Positions 28,545 through 38,618 of a stretch of 64,000 nt of DNA are shown here, one piece after another. A program made the position numbers and the translations under genes. The DNA is from Pseudomonadota bacterium (GTDB lineage: Bacteria > Desulfobacterota > Desulfobacteria > Desulfobacterales > JAHIVH01), in assembly GCA_018816735.1 (NCBI GenBank), contig JAHIVH010000070.1, positions 310,001 through 374,000 of the forward strand, given 5' to 3'. The notes beneath the pieces were generated by a model. That model ran no database searches and was not told the DNA's origin. It saw nothing but the letters and a program-made list of their open reading frames with translations. Each line of letters starts with the position of its first letter. The stretch's first letter is position 1.

Positions 28545-29762
28545 ATGATAAAAAAATATACACGGTTATATTTAGCAGGTTTCGTCGCTATTATCTTCAT
28601 TTTGGCATGGGGATGTGCCGTATTTTCAGGAAAAGAGGTATCGAGAAAAGCTTCCCTTAAGAAGCTTTTTACATTTCAGTATCCTGAATTCACAGATGAT
28701 ATGTCCTTTGATGGCCTTGATAGCAGCATTCTCATGAGCCTGTCCTATCTTGACAAAGTTTCAGAAGACAGAAATTTTGAGTTCGGAAAAGACGTATACA
28801 CAGCCAAGCAGATGAAACAGTCTCTTCTATGTTTCATGAACTTTATAAACACGCATCCGGCAGCAGCAGAAATAAACCAATTCATTAAAAAAAGCTTCTA
28901 TGTTTATAAATCAACGGGTAACAAGAAAAAAAAAGTGCTTTTCACCGGTTACTATGAACCTGTACTCAAAGGAAGCCTCAACCGCACTCCCGTATATCAG
29001 TATCCCATATATGAAAAACCTGGTGACCACACCATCATCGATCTATCCCTGTTCTCTCCCGAGTTCAAAGGGAAAAAAATTATTGGAAGGTTTACGGACA
29101 ACACTGTGGTACCCTATTACGAACGAAAAGAGATTGAAGACATGGCGCTGTTTCGTGATGCAGCCACCCCCATTTGCTGGGTCAGCGATCAAACAGATCT
29201 TTTCTTTCTTCAGATTCAGGGATCAGGCAAGATATGTCTTCAAAACGGGGATATGATAAATGTTCACTACCACACAACCAATGGTCATCCTTACAGAAGT
29301 ATCGGTAAACTTCTGATAGAGGAAGGTAAAATTGATCAATCCCAAATATCCATGCAGAAAATAAAAGACTATATTACCCACCACCCGGACGAACAGGCGA
29401 AAATTTTCAACACCAATCCAAGTTATGTTTTTTTTAAACGCGAAGTTGATGGTCCATTCGGATGTCTTGAGGTCAAACTGACACCAGGCCGTTCTGCGGC
29501 AACAGATCGGCGACTATTTCCAGATGCAGCCCTGATGTTTATCAGATCCCATAAGCCGGTTCTTGATGGTGACGGAAATATTGATGCCTGGATTCCTTTT
29601 GAACGATTCACATTAAACCAGGATACCGGTGGCGCCATTAAGGGACCTGGAAGATGCGATCTTTTCTGTGGAAACGACAAATATGCCGAAATTGCGGCAG
29701 GTAACATGCGTCATGAGGGCGATATGTATTTTTTCATACTTAAACCCGGTCCAAACCGTTAA
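28545..29762 (+). CDS. mltA: Membrane-bound lytic transglycosylase A
   Basis: A 405-residue lipoprotein. The signal peptide ends in a lipobox LAWGC (Cys24). The MltA domain begins at VLFTGYYEPVLKGS (about 125-140), contains FFLQIQGSGKI and is closed by the 3D domain with the catalytic Asp (NIDAWIPFERFTLNQDTGG, then GRCDLFCG). It cleaves peptidoglycan in the outer membrane-facing periplasm with formation of 1,6-anhydro-muramyl ends. It lies 43 bp after rmuC. Confidence 0.95.
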   Translation: MIKKYTRLYLAGFVAIIFILAWGCAVFSGKEVSRKASLKKLFTFQYPEFTDDMSFDGLDSSILMSLSYLDKVSEDRNFEFGKDVYTAKQMKQSLLCFMNFINTHPAAAEINQFIKKSFYVYKSTGNKKKKVLFTGYYEPVLKGSLNRTPVYQYPIYEKPGDHTIIDLSLFSPEFKGKKIIGRFTDNTVVPYYERKEIEDMALFRDAATPICWVSDQTDLFFLQIQGSGKICLQNGDMINVHYHTTNGHPYRSIGKLLIEEGKIDQSQISMQKIKDYITHHPDEQAKIFNTNPSYVFFKREVDGPFGCLEVKLTPGRSAATDRRLFPDAALMFIRSHKPVLDGDGNIDAWIPFERFTLNQDTGGAIKGPGRCDLFCGNDKYAEIAAGNMRHEGDMYFFILKPGPNR

Positions 29763-29915
29763 AACCTGTTTTTTGGGAAAACGAGCTGCCCCTTGACACC
29801 CATAAATAAACCAAGTAATAATATCCAGTTTTTGAGCCTGAATTCACTGTTTATGGAATGAAAATCGAAAATGCATAGATAATTTTTTTTCACCAAAAGG
29901 TTGGGGGAGTAAAAC

Positions 29916-30275
29916 ATGTTTGGAATGGGCATGCCTGAAATCATTGTTATTCTTATCATCGCCTTACTGGTGATAGGCCCTAAAAAGCTTCCTGATCTCG
30001 CTAAATCCCTTGGACGCGCCATTGGAGAATTTAAACGCGCCACATATGAGCTGAAAGATGCCATTAATATTGATGATACTGTAAAGGATTTAAAAAAGCC
30101 ATTAACCGATATCACCGAAAATGTGAAGCATACGATTAAAAAAAACCTGGAAGAAGAGCCTGAAACCCATCAAACAACTCAGGCTGAGGATGAGGTGAAT
30201 CCGGTTCATAAAGAGGAGACCATACCTCCTCAAGATAAAGCTAAAGATGAAAAAAAGGGGCCGGAAAATGACTGA
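29916..30275 (+). CDS. tatB: Twin-arginine translocase subunit TatA/B type
   Basis: A 119-residue protein with a short N-terminal membrane helix (about 6-21), the hinge [13 protein letters not shown] and an amphipathic helix, then an acidic, charged tail. Glu8 in the membrane helix and the length point to TatB rather than TatA; the hinge GPKK is intermediate, so a dual TatA/B role is possible. It overlaps tatC by 8 bp. TatBC recognises twin-arginine signal peptides of folded cofactor proteins, which fits the periplasmic hydrogenases and dehydrogenases of sulfate reducers. Confidence 0.92.
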   Translation: MFGMGMPEIIVILIIALLVIGPKKLPDLAKSLGRAIGEFKRATYELKDAINIDDTVKDLKKPLTDITENVKHTIKKNLEEEPETHQTTQAEDEVNPVHKEETIPPQDKAKDEKKGPEND

Positions 30276-31053
30276 GGATGAAAAGCTTCCCTTTACATCC
30301 CATCTGGAGGAATTAAGAAGCAGATTGATTGTTTGTATCATTGCGGTCGGTATTGGATTTATTGCCTGTTTTGCCTTTAAGGAAAAACTCTTTGATCTTT
30401 TAAGAATGCCCATGCTCTCCGTATTACCGGAAGGTGAAACGTTCATTTTTACAGGTGTGGCCGAAGCGTTTTTCACCTATCTGAAGGTATCATTTCTTGC
30501 AGGATTGATTCTTGCTGCCCCTGTGATCATTTTCGAATTCTGGATGTTTGTGGCACCAGGGCTCTATCCTAAAGAAAAGCATATGCTTATCCCCATTGTT
30601 TTTCTGTCGGCGTTTTTCTTTATTGGTGGGTCACTGTTTGGTTATTTTGTTGTATTTCCCTTTGGGTTCGCCTTTTTTCAGGGATTTGCCAATGAGACCA
30701 TCCGGTTCATGCCCTCTGTGAGTGAGTACTTGAATTTTGCCTCAAAGCTGCTTTTGGCCTTTGGTGTTGTATTTGAACTGCCGATATTGATAACAGGGTT
30801 GGCAAGACTGGGTATCGTTTCCGTTGATTTTTTAAGAAAAAACAGGAAATATGCCATACTCATATTTTTTGTGGGTGCAGCCATTCTGACGCCACCAGAT
30901 GTGGTCACGCAAATCATGATGGCCATTCCCTTAATGCTGCTTTATGAAATCAGTATATTAGGGGCTGTTATCTTTGGAAAAAAGAAACCTGGGGATGAAG
31001 ATGCAGATGAAGTTGACCAGGATAGGGAAAATAAAGAAGAAAAAGGGAATTAA
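30268..31053 (+). CDS. tatC: Twin-arginine translocase subunit TatC
   Basis: A 261-residue TatC with the conserved N-terminal [10 protein letters not shown] before the first of six membrane helices, the [16 protein letters not shown] loop that contacts the signal peptide, and a charged cytoplasmic tail. The start at 30268 follows a GGGG ribosome-binding site and overlaps the tatB stop codon; an ATG at 30247 adds only a basic stretch. No further tat gene is in view. Confidence 0.95.
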   Translation: MTEDEKLPFTSHLEELRSRLIVCIIAVGIGFIACFAFKEKLFDLLRMPMLSVLPEGETFIFTGVAEAFFTYLKVSFLAGLILAAPVIIFEFWMFVAPGLYPKEKHMLIPIVFLSAFFFIGGSLFGYFVVFPFGFAFFQGFANETIRFMPSVSEYLNFASKLLLAFGVVFELPILITGLARLGIVSVDFLRKNRKYAILIFFVGAAILTPPDVVTQIMMAIPLMLLYEISILGAVIFGKKKPGDEDADEVDQDRENKEEKGN

Positions 31054-31231
31054 GGCATATCATTCTTAAATCAAAAAACCGATATCTAAATTTTATTTAA
31101 TACTTGATCCATCTCAAAAAAACTGATTAATAGAATGACGATTTTCAAAAATTAAGATTTGAAGTTAAAATCAAAAATTATTGGGGGTTATTTTCACTTT
31201 TTATCAACTTTTCTAAAGGAGGTTATGGTTA

Positions 31232-31705
31232 ATGAAACTTTTTAATGCAAAACTGTTCATGGTATTATTTATTGTAGCCATTGCTGGCGCCTTTATTTCT
31301 AGCGGCCTTTATGCAGGCACAGAAGTCAAAGACGTGATTAAAATGGAAAATCCGGCGTACAAAAAACACACCAAGGGAATCGCTACATTTACCCACAAAA
31401 AGCATGTAGACGAATACAAGGCCACTTGCGGTGACTGCCATCATGACAAGGACAACAAACCCTTAACTGATCTCAAAGCAGGCGATGATGTTAAAAATTG
31501 TATCGAATGCCACAAAATAGCCGAAAAAGCGAAATCCACAAAAGACAAAAAGCTCACAGATAAAGAAAAAAGAGAGTATCACGCTGATGCGATACATGAC
31601 AACTGCATCGAATGCCACAAGACTACTAATGAGAAAAAGACCGGAAAGAAAACAGATGGTCCAGGACCTACCAAATGTAACGACTGTCATCCCAAAGAAA
31701 AATAA
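31232..31705 (+). CDS. Periplasmic tetraheme cytochrome c3
   Basis: A 157-residue exported cytochrome of class III. A signal peptide (about 1-29) is followed by four heme-binding motifs CGDCH, CIECH, CIECH and CNDCH, so four c-type hemes are expected. Extra histidines (FTHKKHV, HH, YHADAIHDN) supply the distal axial ligands. Type I cytochrome c3 is the periplasmic electron carrier between hydrogenases or formate dehydrogenases and membrane complexes in sulfate reducers. AAGGAGG stands nine bases before the ATG. The gene has its own terminator. Confidence 0.95.
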   Translation: MKLFNAKLFMVLFIVAIAGAFISSGLYAGTEVKDVIKMENPAYKKHTKGIATFTHKKHVDEYKATCGDCHHDKDNKPLTDLKAGDDVKNCIECHKIAEKAKSTKDKKLTDKEKREYHADAIHDNCIECHKTTNEKKTGKKTDGPGPTKCNDCHPKEK

Positions 31706-31724
31706 AACCTTGTGACAAGTTTTG

Positions 31725-31760
31725 AAAAGGGTGATCTTTTAAAAAGATTGCCCTTTTTTA
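31725..31760 (+). terminator. Terminator of the cytochrome c3 gene
   Basis: AAAAGGGTGATCTT (31725-31738) pairs with AAGATTGCCCTTTT (31744-31757) with two wobble-type positions and a run of T. It lies between the cytochrome gene and the convergent cobB. Confidence 0.75.
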
Positions 31761-33197
31761 TTATCTTTCCTTTTGATAATTGATAGCGTTTTTTATAAGT
31801 GATTCAGCCCACACGGGCGTTCCCAAAGCGTGAAGGTGAGTGTAGGTGGCGAGCACACGCTTATAGGAGATACCATCTCTTTTACCTTGAATGCCGGTTC
31901 CCCGTTTCATTTCAAATACCGTATTTACGTTGGCGCTTTCCCACTCAATCACCCGGGAGTACCTGAATTCATGGCCTCTGATTTCGGTTCCTGGTTTAAA
32001 AAACGGATTTTCCTTGTCCACTGCTATAATTGTATATCCATGACCCTGAGGCTTTTTTGAAAACCCGAAAATAATGGGGAGTATGCCGGTCATATCATAT
32101 GACTCGTCTTCCAGAATAAGTTTTTTCCCCATATACATCAAACCGCCACATTCCGCATAAATAGGGAACCCTTTTTCAGCCAGTGCTTTAAGTCCTTCCC
32201 GGAAAGTGACATTTTGGGAAAGTTCCCGGGCATGGGTCTCGGGAAAGCCCCCCCCCACATAAACGCCGTCAATGTCTTCAGGCATGCGTTGATCCTCAAG
32301 CGGGCTGATATAAACAAGTTCTGAACCTGCTTCCGAAAGGGCTTCAAGATTTTCAGGATAATAAAACTGAAAGGCCGAATCTCTGAAAATACCGATTTTT
32401 ACCTGTTTGCTCCGGCTTGTTTTATTTTTATTTTTTAATAAGGGTAATTTTCCCGATAGGGTGATCTGATGTAAATCCGGTTTGACTTTTGCCGCTGCCT
32501 GATTGGCAATTTGAACGATTGTATCCAGATCGATATGATTTTTGGCAATTTGAGCTGCTGCGTTAATTGAGTTTGTGGCCCATTCATGTTCATGAGTGGG
32601 AACCAGCCCCATATGCCTTTCCGGAAAATCATGACTTCGAAGTTTGGGAACGGACCCGACTACAGGAATGCCACAATGATATTCTATATTGGTCCGTAAA
32701 ATCGTTTCGTGCCTGGAACCTGCTACCCGATTCAGCACAACACCTTTGATATCCACTTCCGGATCAAAATTTTTGCATCCCAGAACGGCAGCTGCCATTG
32801 TTCGGGTTGTTTTGGTACAATCCAGACAGAGGATTACCGGTAAACTCAGGAGTTTGGATGTTTCTGCTGTGCTTGTCGTCCCTTCGGTATCAATGCCATC
32901 ATAAAGACCCCGATTGCCTTCAATAATCGAAATTTCAGACTGTGCAGCATGGGTGTAAAAGGAGTGTTTTACTGTAGGAATATCAAGCAGAAATGTATCT
33001 AAATTGTAACAGGGCTGACCGGCGGCCAACCCCAGCCAGCCTGCATCAATGTAATCAGGACCCTTTTTAAAAGGAGTTACTTTCTTGCCGCCGTCCTTTA
33101 AAGCAGCAATAATCCCTATGGATAATATGGTCTTTCCCGACCCCCCTCGCAAAGCGGAAATTACAATACCGGGAAAATCATGATTATCCGATCTCAT
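31761..33197 (-). CDS. cobB: Cobyrinate a,c-diamide synthase (DsrN)
   Basis: A 478-residue CobB/CbiA protein: an N-terminal ATP-binding domain (GGSGKTILSIGI) and a C-terminal class I glutamine amidotransferase-like domain with the nucleophile motif AECGGLMYMG (Cys). In sulfate reducers this gene sits with dsrABD and is called dsrN; it is thought to amidate siroheme for sulfite reductase, in addition to or instead of cobalamin synthesis. Here it lies 77 bp downstream of dsrD on the same strand, so the DsrN role is likely. Confidence 0.92.
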   Translation of the reverse strand: MRSDNHDFPGIVISALRGGSGKTILSIGIIAALKDGGKKVTPFKKGPDYIDAGWLGLAAGQPCYNLDTFLLDIPTVKHSFYTHAAQSEISIIEGNRGLYDGIDTEGTTSTAETSKLLSLPVILCLDCTKTTRTMAAAVLGCKNFDPEVDIKGVVLNRVAGSRHETILRTNIEYHCGIPVVGSVPKLRSHDFPERHMGLVPTHEHEWATNSINAAAQIAKNHIDLDTIVQIANQAAAKVKPDLHQITLSGKLPLLKNKNKTSRSKQVKIGIFRDSAFQFYYPENLEALSEAGSELVYISPLEDQRMPEDIDGVYVGGGFPETHARELSQNVTFREGLKALAEKGFPIYAECGGLMYMGKKLILEDESYDMTGILPIIFGFSKKPQGHGYTIIAVDKENPFFKPGTEIRGHEFRYSRVIEWESANVNTVFEMKRGTGIQGKRDGISYKRVLATYTHLHALGTPVWAESLIKNAINYQKER

Positions 33198-33274
33198 GCA
33201 TTACTCTGAAAACAAATTTTAATCAGATAGATAAAAACTGCGATTAATCATCATGTTTGCACAAAGCAATAAAT

Positions 33275-33517
33275 TTAATCTTCATCCTCAGCTGCAGCCT
33301 GCTTTCCTCTTCCCTTAAGCCCGATCATGGTTGTGCTGCCGCTTGACCAGTATTCAAGAATGCCTTCTGCAACCATATCGTTAACAATATTTTTAACAGC
33401 TCTTGGTTTTTCATCCGGCAGAAATTTATAAAAGTCTTTTAAATAAAATTTTGATTTACTTTTGGTCTTTTTTTCCAGTTCTTCCACGATAATTTTTTTT
33501 GCTTCTGCTGCATCCAT
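33275..33517 (-). CDS. dsrD: DsrD protein of the sulfite reductase locus
   Basis: An 80-residue winged-helix protein always found just after dsrAB in sulfate reducers. The sequence (KKIIVEELEKKTKSKSKFYL, then YKFLPDEKPRAVKNIVNDMV) matches DsrD. It is not a DNA-binding regulator by default: it has been described as an allosteric activator of DsrAB. It is separated from dsrB by 94 bp that include a strong hairpin, and is followed by dsrN. Confidence 0.95.
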   Translation of the reverse strand: MDAAEAKKIIVEELEKKTKSKSKFYLKDFYKFLPDEKPRAVKNIVNDMVAEGILEYWSSGSTTMIGLKGRGKQAAAEDED

Positions 33518-33546
33518 TGAACTCTTCCTTATAATAAAATTTTTAA

Positions 33547-33578
33547 GCCGGGACTTTTATCGATATTAAAGTCCCGGC
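33547..33578 (-). other. Hairpin between dsrB and dsrD
   Basis: GCCGGGACTTT (33547-33557) and AAAGTCCCGGC (33568-33578) form a perfect 11-bp stem with a 10-nt loop. In the direction of dsr transcription it is followed by TTAAAAATTTT, which is a poor terminator tail. It may be a leaky terminator or an mRNA-stabilising stem that makes dsrAB more abundant than dsrD. Confidence 0.6.
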
Positions 33579-33611
33579 AAAAAATGCAATAATAAATTCT
33601 ACTCTTAAAGA

Positions 33612-34760
33612 TTAGAATTTAAATTGAGTTGTTTGTCTCCAGGTGTAGTATGCGGGATCACGGAAATCGTCGATGAGATGATGACTAAAACCCAGTTCGC
33701 ATACCTCAAAAAATCTTTCCCAACCAATTCTTTCTGCCCAGTCACCCAGACGTTCGTATTTATTAGCGCCCTTTGCATATGCTTCTACCATTCTCTGAAT
33801 GGCACCGGTCATCTGGGGCCATCTTGGCATTTCATTGGGGAAGAATGCCACAACAACCTTGGAGAATTTAGGTGCTGAAATTCTGTTGGACACTTTTCCA
33901 CCAGCCATAAGAACAATACCATCGCCTTCTGTATCGGAAAGCGGCATAGAAGGACACATGGTGTAACAATTACCACAATACATACATCTTTCATTATTTA
34001 CAGCAACAGAATTTACTTTAGTGCCATTGGGAAGTTCAACCTTGGTCGGTTTAATAGCTGCGGTCGGACAGGCAGCAATCGCAAGCGGAACCTCGCACAT
34101 TTTATCCAGATATTCGTGATCCAAAAGTGGGGGTTTTCTGTGATATCCCAAAATTGCGATATCTGAGCAGTGAACCGCACCACACATATTAAGGCAGCAA
34201 GCCATGGAAACACGAAGCTGAGCAGGAAGTCTCATTTTCTGAAAATCGTCAAAAAGAACATCCATAGTTGCTTTAACAGTACCAGATGCATCTGTTGCCG
34301 GTGTATGACAGTGAATCCACCCTTGAGTATGAACGATATTGGTGATACCCGCACCTGTTCCGCCAATCGGGAACTTGTAGCTGCCGCCGGCAAATTTTCT
34401 TGAAGAAAGATCTTTTTCAAGAGCGGGTAGTTTGGATTCGTTATCAACCATAAATTCAATATTATTTCTGGTTGTGAAACGAAGGTAACCATCGCAATGC
34501 TTGTCAGCGATTTCACAGATTTCACGAATAAGAGATGCACTCATAAGTCTCGCGCCACCTACACGAACTGTGAAAACCTTGTCACCGGATTCAGCTACAT
34601 GAACAAGCACACCCGGTCTTAAAATTTCGTGATATTTCCATTTACCTTTATTGTTCGCAATAACGGGCGGAAAAAATTCATCATATTTTCTCGGACCGAT
34701 ATCGGTAATCCTATCTTCCATCGGTTTGTCCGGATTGTAACCCGAAGATATAAAAGCCAT
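33612..34760 (-). CDS. dsrB: Dissimilatory sulfite reductase, beta subunit
   Basis: Catalytic partner of DsrA in the alpha2beta2 enzyme that reduces sulfite in sulfate respiration; 382 residues. The siroheme-[4Fe-4S] cysteines lie in the [14 protein letters not shown] stretch, and a ferredoxin-type cluster in [12 protein letters not shown]. The whole sequence is collinear with DsrB from Desulfobacterota. It starts 11 bp after dsrA, so the pair is cotranscribed from the promoter at 36.25 kb. The enzyme works in the cytoplasm with DsrC. Confidence 0.97.
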   Translation of the reverse strand: MAFISSGYNPDKPMEDRITDIGPRKYDEFFPPVIANNKGKWKYHEILRPGVLVHVAESGDKVFTVRVGGARLMSASLIREICEIADKHCDGYLRFTTRNNIEFMVDNESKLPALEKDLSSRKFAGGSYKFPIGGTGAGITNIVHTQGWIHCHTPATDASGTVKATMDVLFDDFQKMRLPAQLRVSMACCLNMCGAVHCSDIAILGYHRKPPLLDHEYLDKMCEVPLAIAACPTAAIKPTKVELPNGTKVNSVAVNNERCMYCGNCYTMCPSMPLSDTEGDGIVLMAGGKVSNRISAPKFSKVVVAFFPNEMPRWPQMTGAIQRMVEAYAKGANKYERLGDWAERIGWERFFEVCELGFSHHLIDDFRDPAYYTWRQTTQFKF

Positions 34761-34771
34761 GATATTCCTCC

Positions 34772-36091
34772 CTATCGTTTATGATGTTTTCTGTATTCGT
34801 TAATATCTCGATTCCATCCGCCGGCAACTTCGTCTTCTTTCCAGAAGATATAGGGGTTTTCTCTCGGGAATTGAACGTGGCGGGGATCTGCTTCTATTTC
34901 ACATTTTTCAAGAAGTCTCTGGAAGCCTTTACGCTTGATCAACTCACCAAGGCGCTCACGGTTATTACCTTCTTCCATCCAGTAATCCCATACTTTTTCA
35001 ATAACGTCTTTAATTTCTTCATAATCATTGTCCTTGTTTGCTTCTATAAAAGGAACAAGGAGAGAACCCATCTGCGCACCATCCAATATGGGGGCTTTTG
35101 CGCCTACGAGAATGGATAGACCTCTTTTTTTACCAATATGAAGGGCTTTTGGCATAACATTGATGCAATGCATACATCTTACACATTCCTTGTCATCAAT
35201 GAGAAGTTTTCCGCCTTTGTATCCCATGCATCCGGACGGACAAATATTAACGACTTCTTTTTCAATATCAAACGGACCCCAATTCCCATCTTTATGTGCG
35301 CCACCATTTGGAGGAGTTTGTCCATCCACATAAAGTTTTACTTCTGCCTGATCAACCTGAATTTTATCCTTCCAGGTACCAATAAAAGACATATCGGAAC
35401 GTGCTATTGAAGCCACACAGCAGTTCGGGCAGCCGTCAAATTTGAATTTGAATTTATAGGGGAATGCCGGGCGATGAAGTTCATCCTGGTATTCCATGGT
35501 GAGGTTGTAGCAAAGATCCTGGGTGTCATAGCAGGCGTATTCACATCTTGATTCGCCCAGACAGTCAGCAGGAGTACGTAAGTTAGAACCTGAACCACCC
35601 AGATCCTGGTTCATGTTGTGGGTCATTTCATAAAAAATTTCTTCAAGCTGTTTGGTGGTTGTGCCAATAAAAATGATATCACCTGTTGAACCGTGCATAT
35701 TGGTAATACCACTGCCTCGAAGTTCCCAGATATCCATCAATTGTTTTAGATATTCGGTTTTATAATATTTTCCACCTGGTTGAGCAACACGAACCGTATG
35801 GAATGCTTCAACTCCGGGAAATTTATCCGGAGAGTCACAATACCTTCCGATTACACCACCACCATAGCCGAATACACCAACGATTCCGCCATGTTTCCAG
35901 TGAGTTCTTCCATGTTTGTAGGATAATTCAAGAACTCCGAGCAAATCTTCAACACAATCAGCAGGAATTTGATAATCAATACCTTTTTCATTTTTCGCCC
36001 TTGCTTCTGCTTCAGCTTTCAAGTCAGATACAAAACTTGGCCAGGGGCCAGATTCAAGCTGATCCAGCAAAGGGGTTTCATGCTTTGCCAT
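34772..36091 (-). CDS. dsrA: Dissimilatory sulfite reductase, alpha subunit
   Basis: The alpha subunit of the sulfite reductase, 439 residues. The siroheme-[4Fe-4S] ligands are seen as CLGESRC and CPNCC, and a ferredoxin-type insert as [11 protein letters not shown] with CVRCMHC. The start at 36091 (MAKHETPLL) follows GGAGG; the open frame runs 29 codons further upstream without homology. The presence of reductive-type dsrD (which oxidative sulfur bacteria lack) supports sulfate reduction rather than sulfur oxidation. It is preceded by about 155 nt of leader. Confidence 0.97.
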   Translation of the reverse strand: MAKHETPLLDQLESGPWPSFVSDLKAEAEARAKNEKGIDYQIPADCVEDLLGVLELSYKHGRTHWKHGGIVGVFGYGGGVIGRYCDSPDKFPGVEAFHTVRVAQPGGKYYKTEYLKQLMDIWELRGSGITNMHGSTGDIIFIGTTTKQLEEIFYEMTHNMNQDLGGSGSNLRTPADCLGESRCEYACYDTQDLCYNLTMEYQDELHRPAFPYKFKFKFDGCPNCCVASIARSDMSFIGTWKDKIQVDQAEVKLYVDGQTPPNGGAHKDGNWGPFDIEKEVVNICPSGCMGYKGGKLLIDDKECVRCMHCINVMPKALHIGKKRGLSILVGAKAPILDGAQMGSLLVPFIEANKDNDYEEIKDVIEKVWDYWMEEGNNRERLGELIKRKGFQRLLEKCEIEADPRHVQFPRENPYIFWKEDEVAGGWNRDINEYRKHHKR

Positions 36092-36251
36092 TGCCTTTCC
36101 TCCATTTTTAAAATTTACCAGCCTGACAAAAAGGATGTAACCTTTCTCCACATATTTCTGGAGTGTCAAGCACCACAATTCCAGTACAACTATATATACT
36201 TAAAATTAAAAAATAATTTTCATCCAGCTTTACAAAATTATTAAAGCTGTA

Positions 36252-36280
36252 TGTATAAAATCAATGGTAACGATTGTCAA
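36252..36280 (-). promoter_or_regulatory. Sigma-70 promoter of the dsr operon
   Basis: On the minus strand a perfect TTGACA (36275-36280) and TATACA (36252-36257) are 17 bp apart. The start would be near 36245, about 155 nt upstream of the dsrA start at 36091. The 340 bp between dsrA and the gene at 36435 hold no other feature I can support. Confidence 0.65.
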
Positions 36281-36434
36281 TACAAAAGGTTCACTTTAGG
36301 GCAATAGTTAATTCATCAGCTTATAAAATCACACATACCCCTTTTTATTGATGTCATCCATCTCAATTTTTCCCCATATTGTATACAAGGATGTATAATA
36401 CAAACCATTGGTTTAAGCGTATGATAACCATTTA

Positions 36435-37595
36435 TTAATAATCATTTTCCATAACATCAATCCATGTTGCCATATGGTTCATTATTTCTGTCTTTATCAA
36501 AGACACTTCTGGTGCTTTCTCATTATATGAATTTACAATAAATAAGGCTATTTCTATCAATTCTTCCCTATCCCTGCATTTGATATAGGTTTTAAAAGAT
36601 TCTGAAAAATCATCTGGTATCACTCCGTTATTCTGCTGTTCCGTCAATCCATTAAAAAAACCCTTTAAGGTAGCTTTAACCAGAAAATCATCCAGCCAGA
36701 TCATTTCCCCGACACCATCCAGCCTGTCAAGACGCATTCTGATGGAGAGGTTCAATAAAAAAACAAGAAGGGCCAAACGGTTAAAGTCCGCATCATTATC
36801 CCTGTCTTCAAGCATGGATTCATACTGTCTGGCAGTAATCAATTTTATATCAACACCATTTTTATCTCTCTTCAGAATAAAATCTCCTGCCGCATGGTGC
36901 CATGGAAAAATCTGCCTGAAGGTATCCATATGATAATAGACTGTAAGAATAGTTGAAATTTTTTCGTAAACCATAAATACTTCTTCATCAGACAAAAATA
37001 AATTTCCATCCTCTGTATCCCATAATGAGATTTTAATTTTTCCATTCTTATCCAATGATGCATGAAACTCATGGTAGCCCTCAAACCATTTTCCAAGAAA
37101 CATTAAAACCGGAAAGGTTTTTCTGATCAAGGTTTTGCCAAATCCATAAACTTCCGGCAGATATTGTTGCGAAAATTTATTGCAAAGTTCATCCAATATA
37201 CCAAATTCATGTTTAATGGCTGATTTTCCAGCAATCGATATGGCCACATTCATAACAAAAAAATATTTTTTATCCTGATAGACTATTTCTATTTTTGATG
37301 GGTGATAAAATTCACCATGCTTGGATAAAATTATATTTATTTCTTTTAAATCCTGAATATCTATTTCTTCGTTTATTATAGAAACCAGTGCATAATGAAT
37401 AATTTCAAAATTATCCTTTTTAATGTAGGATTTTATGGCGTTTAAGTAATCGCCATAAGTAATCTGCTGTTCAGGCAAGAGCGGTTTTTCATTATTACGA
37501 TCCTGCGGTAAAAATTCTTTCCATTTTTTTTTTCTATTATGAATTGGAGTCAGTTTATCATAAATAAAAAAACGGAACATGGGTGTTTTTTCCAT
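36435..37595 (-). CDS. Unknown protein, weak kinase-fold resemblance
   Basis: A 386-residue soluble protein I do not recognise, encoded just upstream of dsrA. Some features recall the protein-kinase-like/aminoglycoside-phosphotransferase fold: a stretch near 113-133 with a Lys followed by HEF (like the lysine and helix-C Glu), and PWHHAAGDFIL near 230 where the HGDxHxxN catalytic loop is expected. The usual DFG/D-loop aspartate seems to be replaced (KLITARQYE). This would make it a pseudokinase or a far relative. The start follows AGGA. It lies 24 bp after a TPR gene, and the two look like an operon. Confidence 0.72.
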   Translation of the reverse strand: MEKTPMFRFFIYDKLTPIHNRKKKWKEFLPQDRNNEKPLLPEQQITYGDYLNAIKSYIKKDNFEIIHYALVSIINEEIDIQDLKEINIILSKHGEFYHPSKIEIVYQDKKYFFVMNVAISIAGKSAIKHEFGILDELCNKFSQQYLPEVYGFGKTLIRKTFPVLMFLGKWFEGYHEFHASLDKNGKIKISLWDTEDGNLFLSDEEVFMVYEKISTILTVYYHMDTFRQIFPWHHAAGDFILKRDKNGVDIKLITARQYESMLEDRDNDADFNRLALLVFLLNLSIRMRLDRLDGVGEMIWLDDFLVKATLKGFFNGLTEQQNNGVIPDDFSESFKTYIKCRDREELIEIALFIVNSYNEKAPEVSLIKTEIMNHMATWIDVMENDY

Positions 37596-37619
37596 TCAGG
37601 ACGTCCTAAAATAATTCTT

Positions 37620-38240
37620 TCACCGGTTATTGTTTATCTCTTTTAAAATTTCCGGTGCAACCTCATAACCACATTGAATAGCCTTATCACAATGTTCGGC
37701 TGCTTTTTTATAATCCTCTTTTTCAAGGTAGGCAATTGCCAGATTGTTATGTGAAACAGCAAAAAGAGGTTCTATTTTGAGAGCTTTTAAACTTGCCTCT
37801 ATGCTTTCATCAACAAGCCCTTTAATTAAATAGGCATTTGCCAGATTCGCATAGGCCTGAATAAACATTGAGTTAAATGCTATTGCCTTTTTTAAATTTG
37901 TGATTGCTTCGTCAACATCCCCGCTTTGAAGATATAGAAAACCGAGATTGCCATATCCCGGTGAGAAACCTGCCCGGGCACGCACAGACATCTTATTGTA
38001 ATAAATACATTTTTCCATATCATTTCTTTGAAGAGCAATACCACCTAACTGAACATATGCCTCTGCAATAGAGGGACTGTTTTCCAATGCCTGATAAAGC
38101 TCTTTCTCGGCTTCTTCGTATTGTTTAAGTCCTATTAAAGCCACTGCGAGGTTATAATGAGTGGTGCCACACTCCGGATTTAATGCAAGTTTTTTTCTTA
38201 AATCGGAAATATATTCTTCAGCATTATTTGCCTGGGTCAT
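37620..38240 (-). CDS. Tetratricopeptide repeat protein
   Basis: A 206-residue cytoplasmic protein composed almost wholly of TPR units (about five, for example HYNLAVALIGLKQYEEAEKE, YGNLGFLYLQSGDVDEAI and YANLANAYLIKGLVDESIEA). It has no signal peptide or anchor. TPRs act as protein-binding scaffolds. It is the first gene of a two-gene unit with the unknown protein at 36.4 kb, located upstream of and in the same direction as dsrAB. AGGAG precedes the start. Confidence 0.88.
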   Translation of the reverse strand: MTQANNAEEYISDLRKKLALNPECGTTHYNLAVALIGLKQYEEAEKELYQALENSPSIAEAYVQLGGIALQRNDMEKCIYYNKMSVRARAGFSPGYGNLGFLYLQSGDVDEAITNLKKAIAFNSMFIQAYANLANAYLIKGLVDESIEASLKALKIEPLFAVSHNNLAIAYLEKEDYKKAAEHCDKAIQCGYEVAPEILKEINNNR

Positions 38241-38357
38241 AAGTAACTCCTAACCATTTCGTTATTTCTGAACTAATTCTTTTAGCATCTTATTCAACTT
38301 CATGCTAAAAGTCAGATTTAACCTAAAAATTTGTGAAATTATAATTATTTAAAATAC

Positions 38358-38385
38358 TTGTCAAATAAAAACAATATTTTATACA
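38358..38385 (+). promoter_or_regulatory. Possible promoter in the gap before dapA
   Basis: TTGTCA (38358-38363) and TATACA (38380-38385) are 16 bp apart, upstream of dapA. The whole 378-bp gap (38241-38618) is extremely A/T-rich, so such matches arise easily. I see no other gene or hairpin in it. Confidence 0.3.
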
Positions 38386-38618
38386 TAATATATTGTTTTT
38401 ATTTGATTATTTTTTTTAAAAAATGCTTTCAAATTTTCTTTAAAAAAACATTATTAATTTTAATATTGAAACCAACAAAATTCTCCTTAACTCTATTTTT
38501 GTTTTTTATATTGAAATTTATATGTGGATTTTGCATGTATAATTAATCGCACGGGCGTTTCTATGGTTTTAAAAAAAAATAAAAAAAATTTTAATCATCC
38601 AAATTAAGGAGATTTAGC

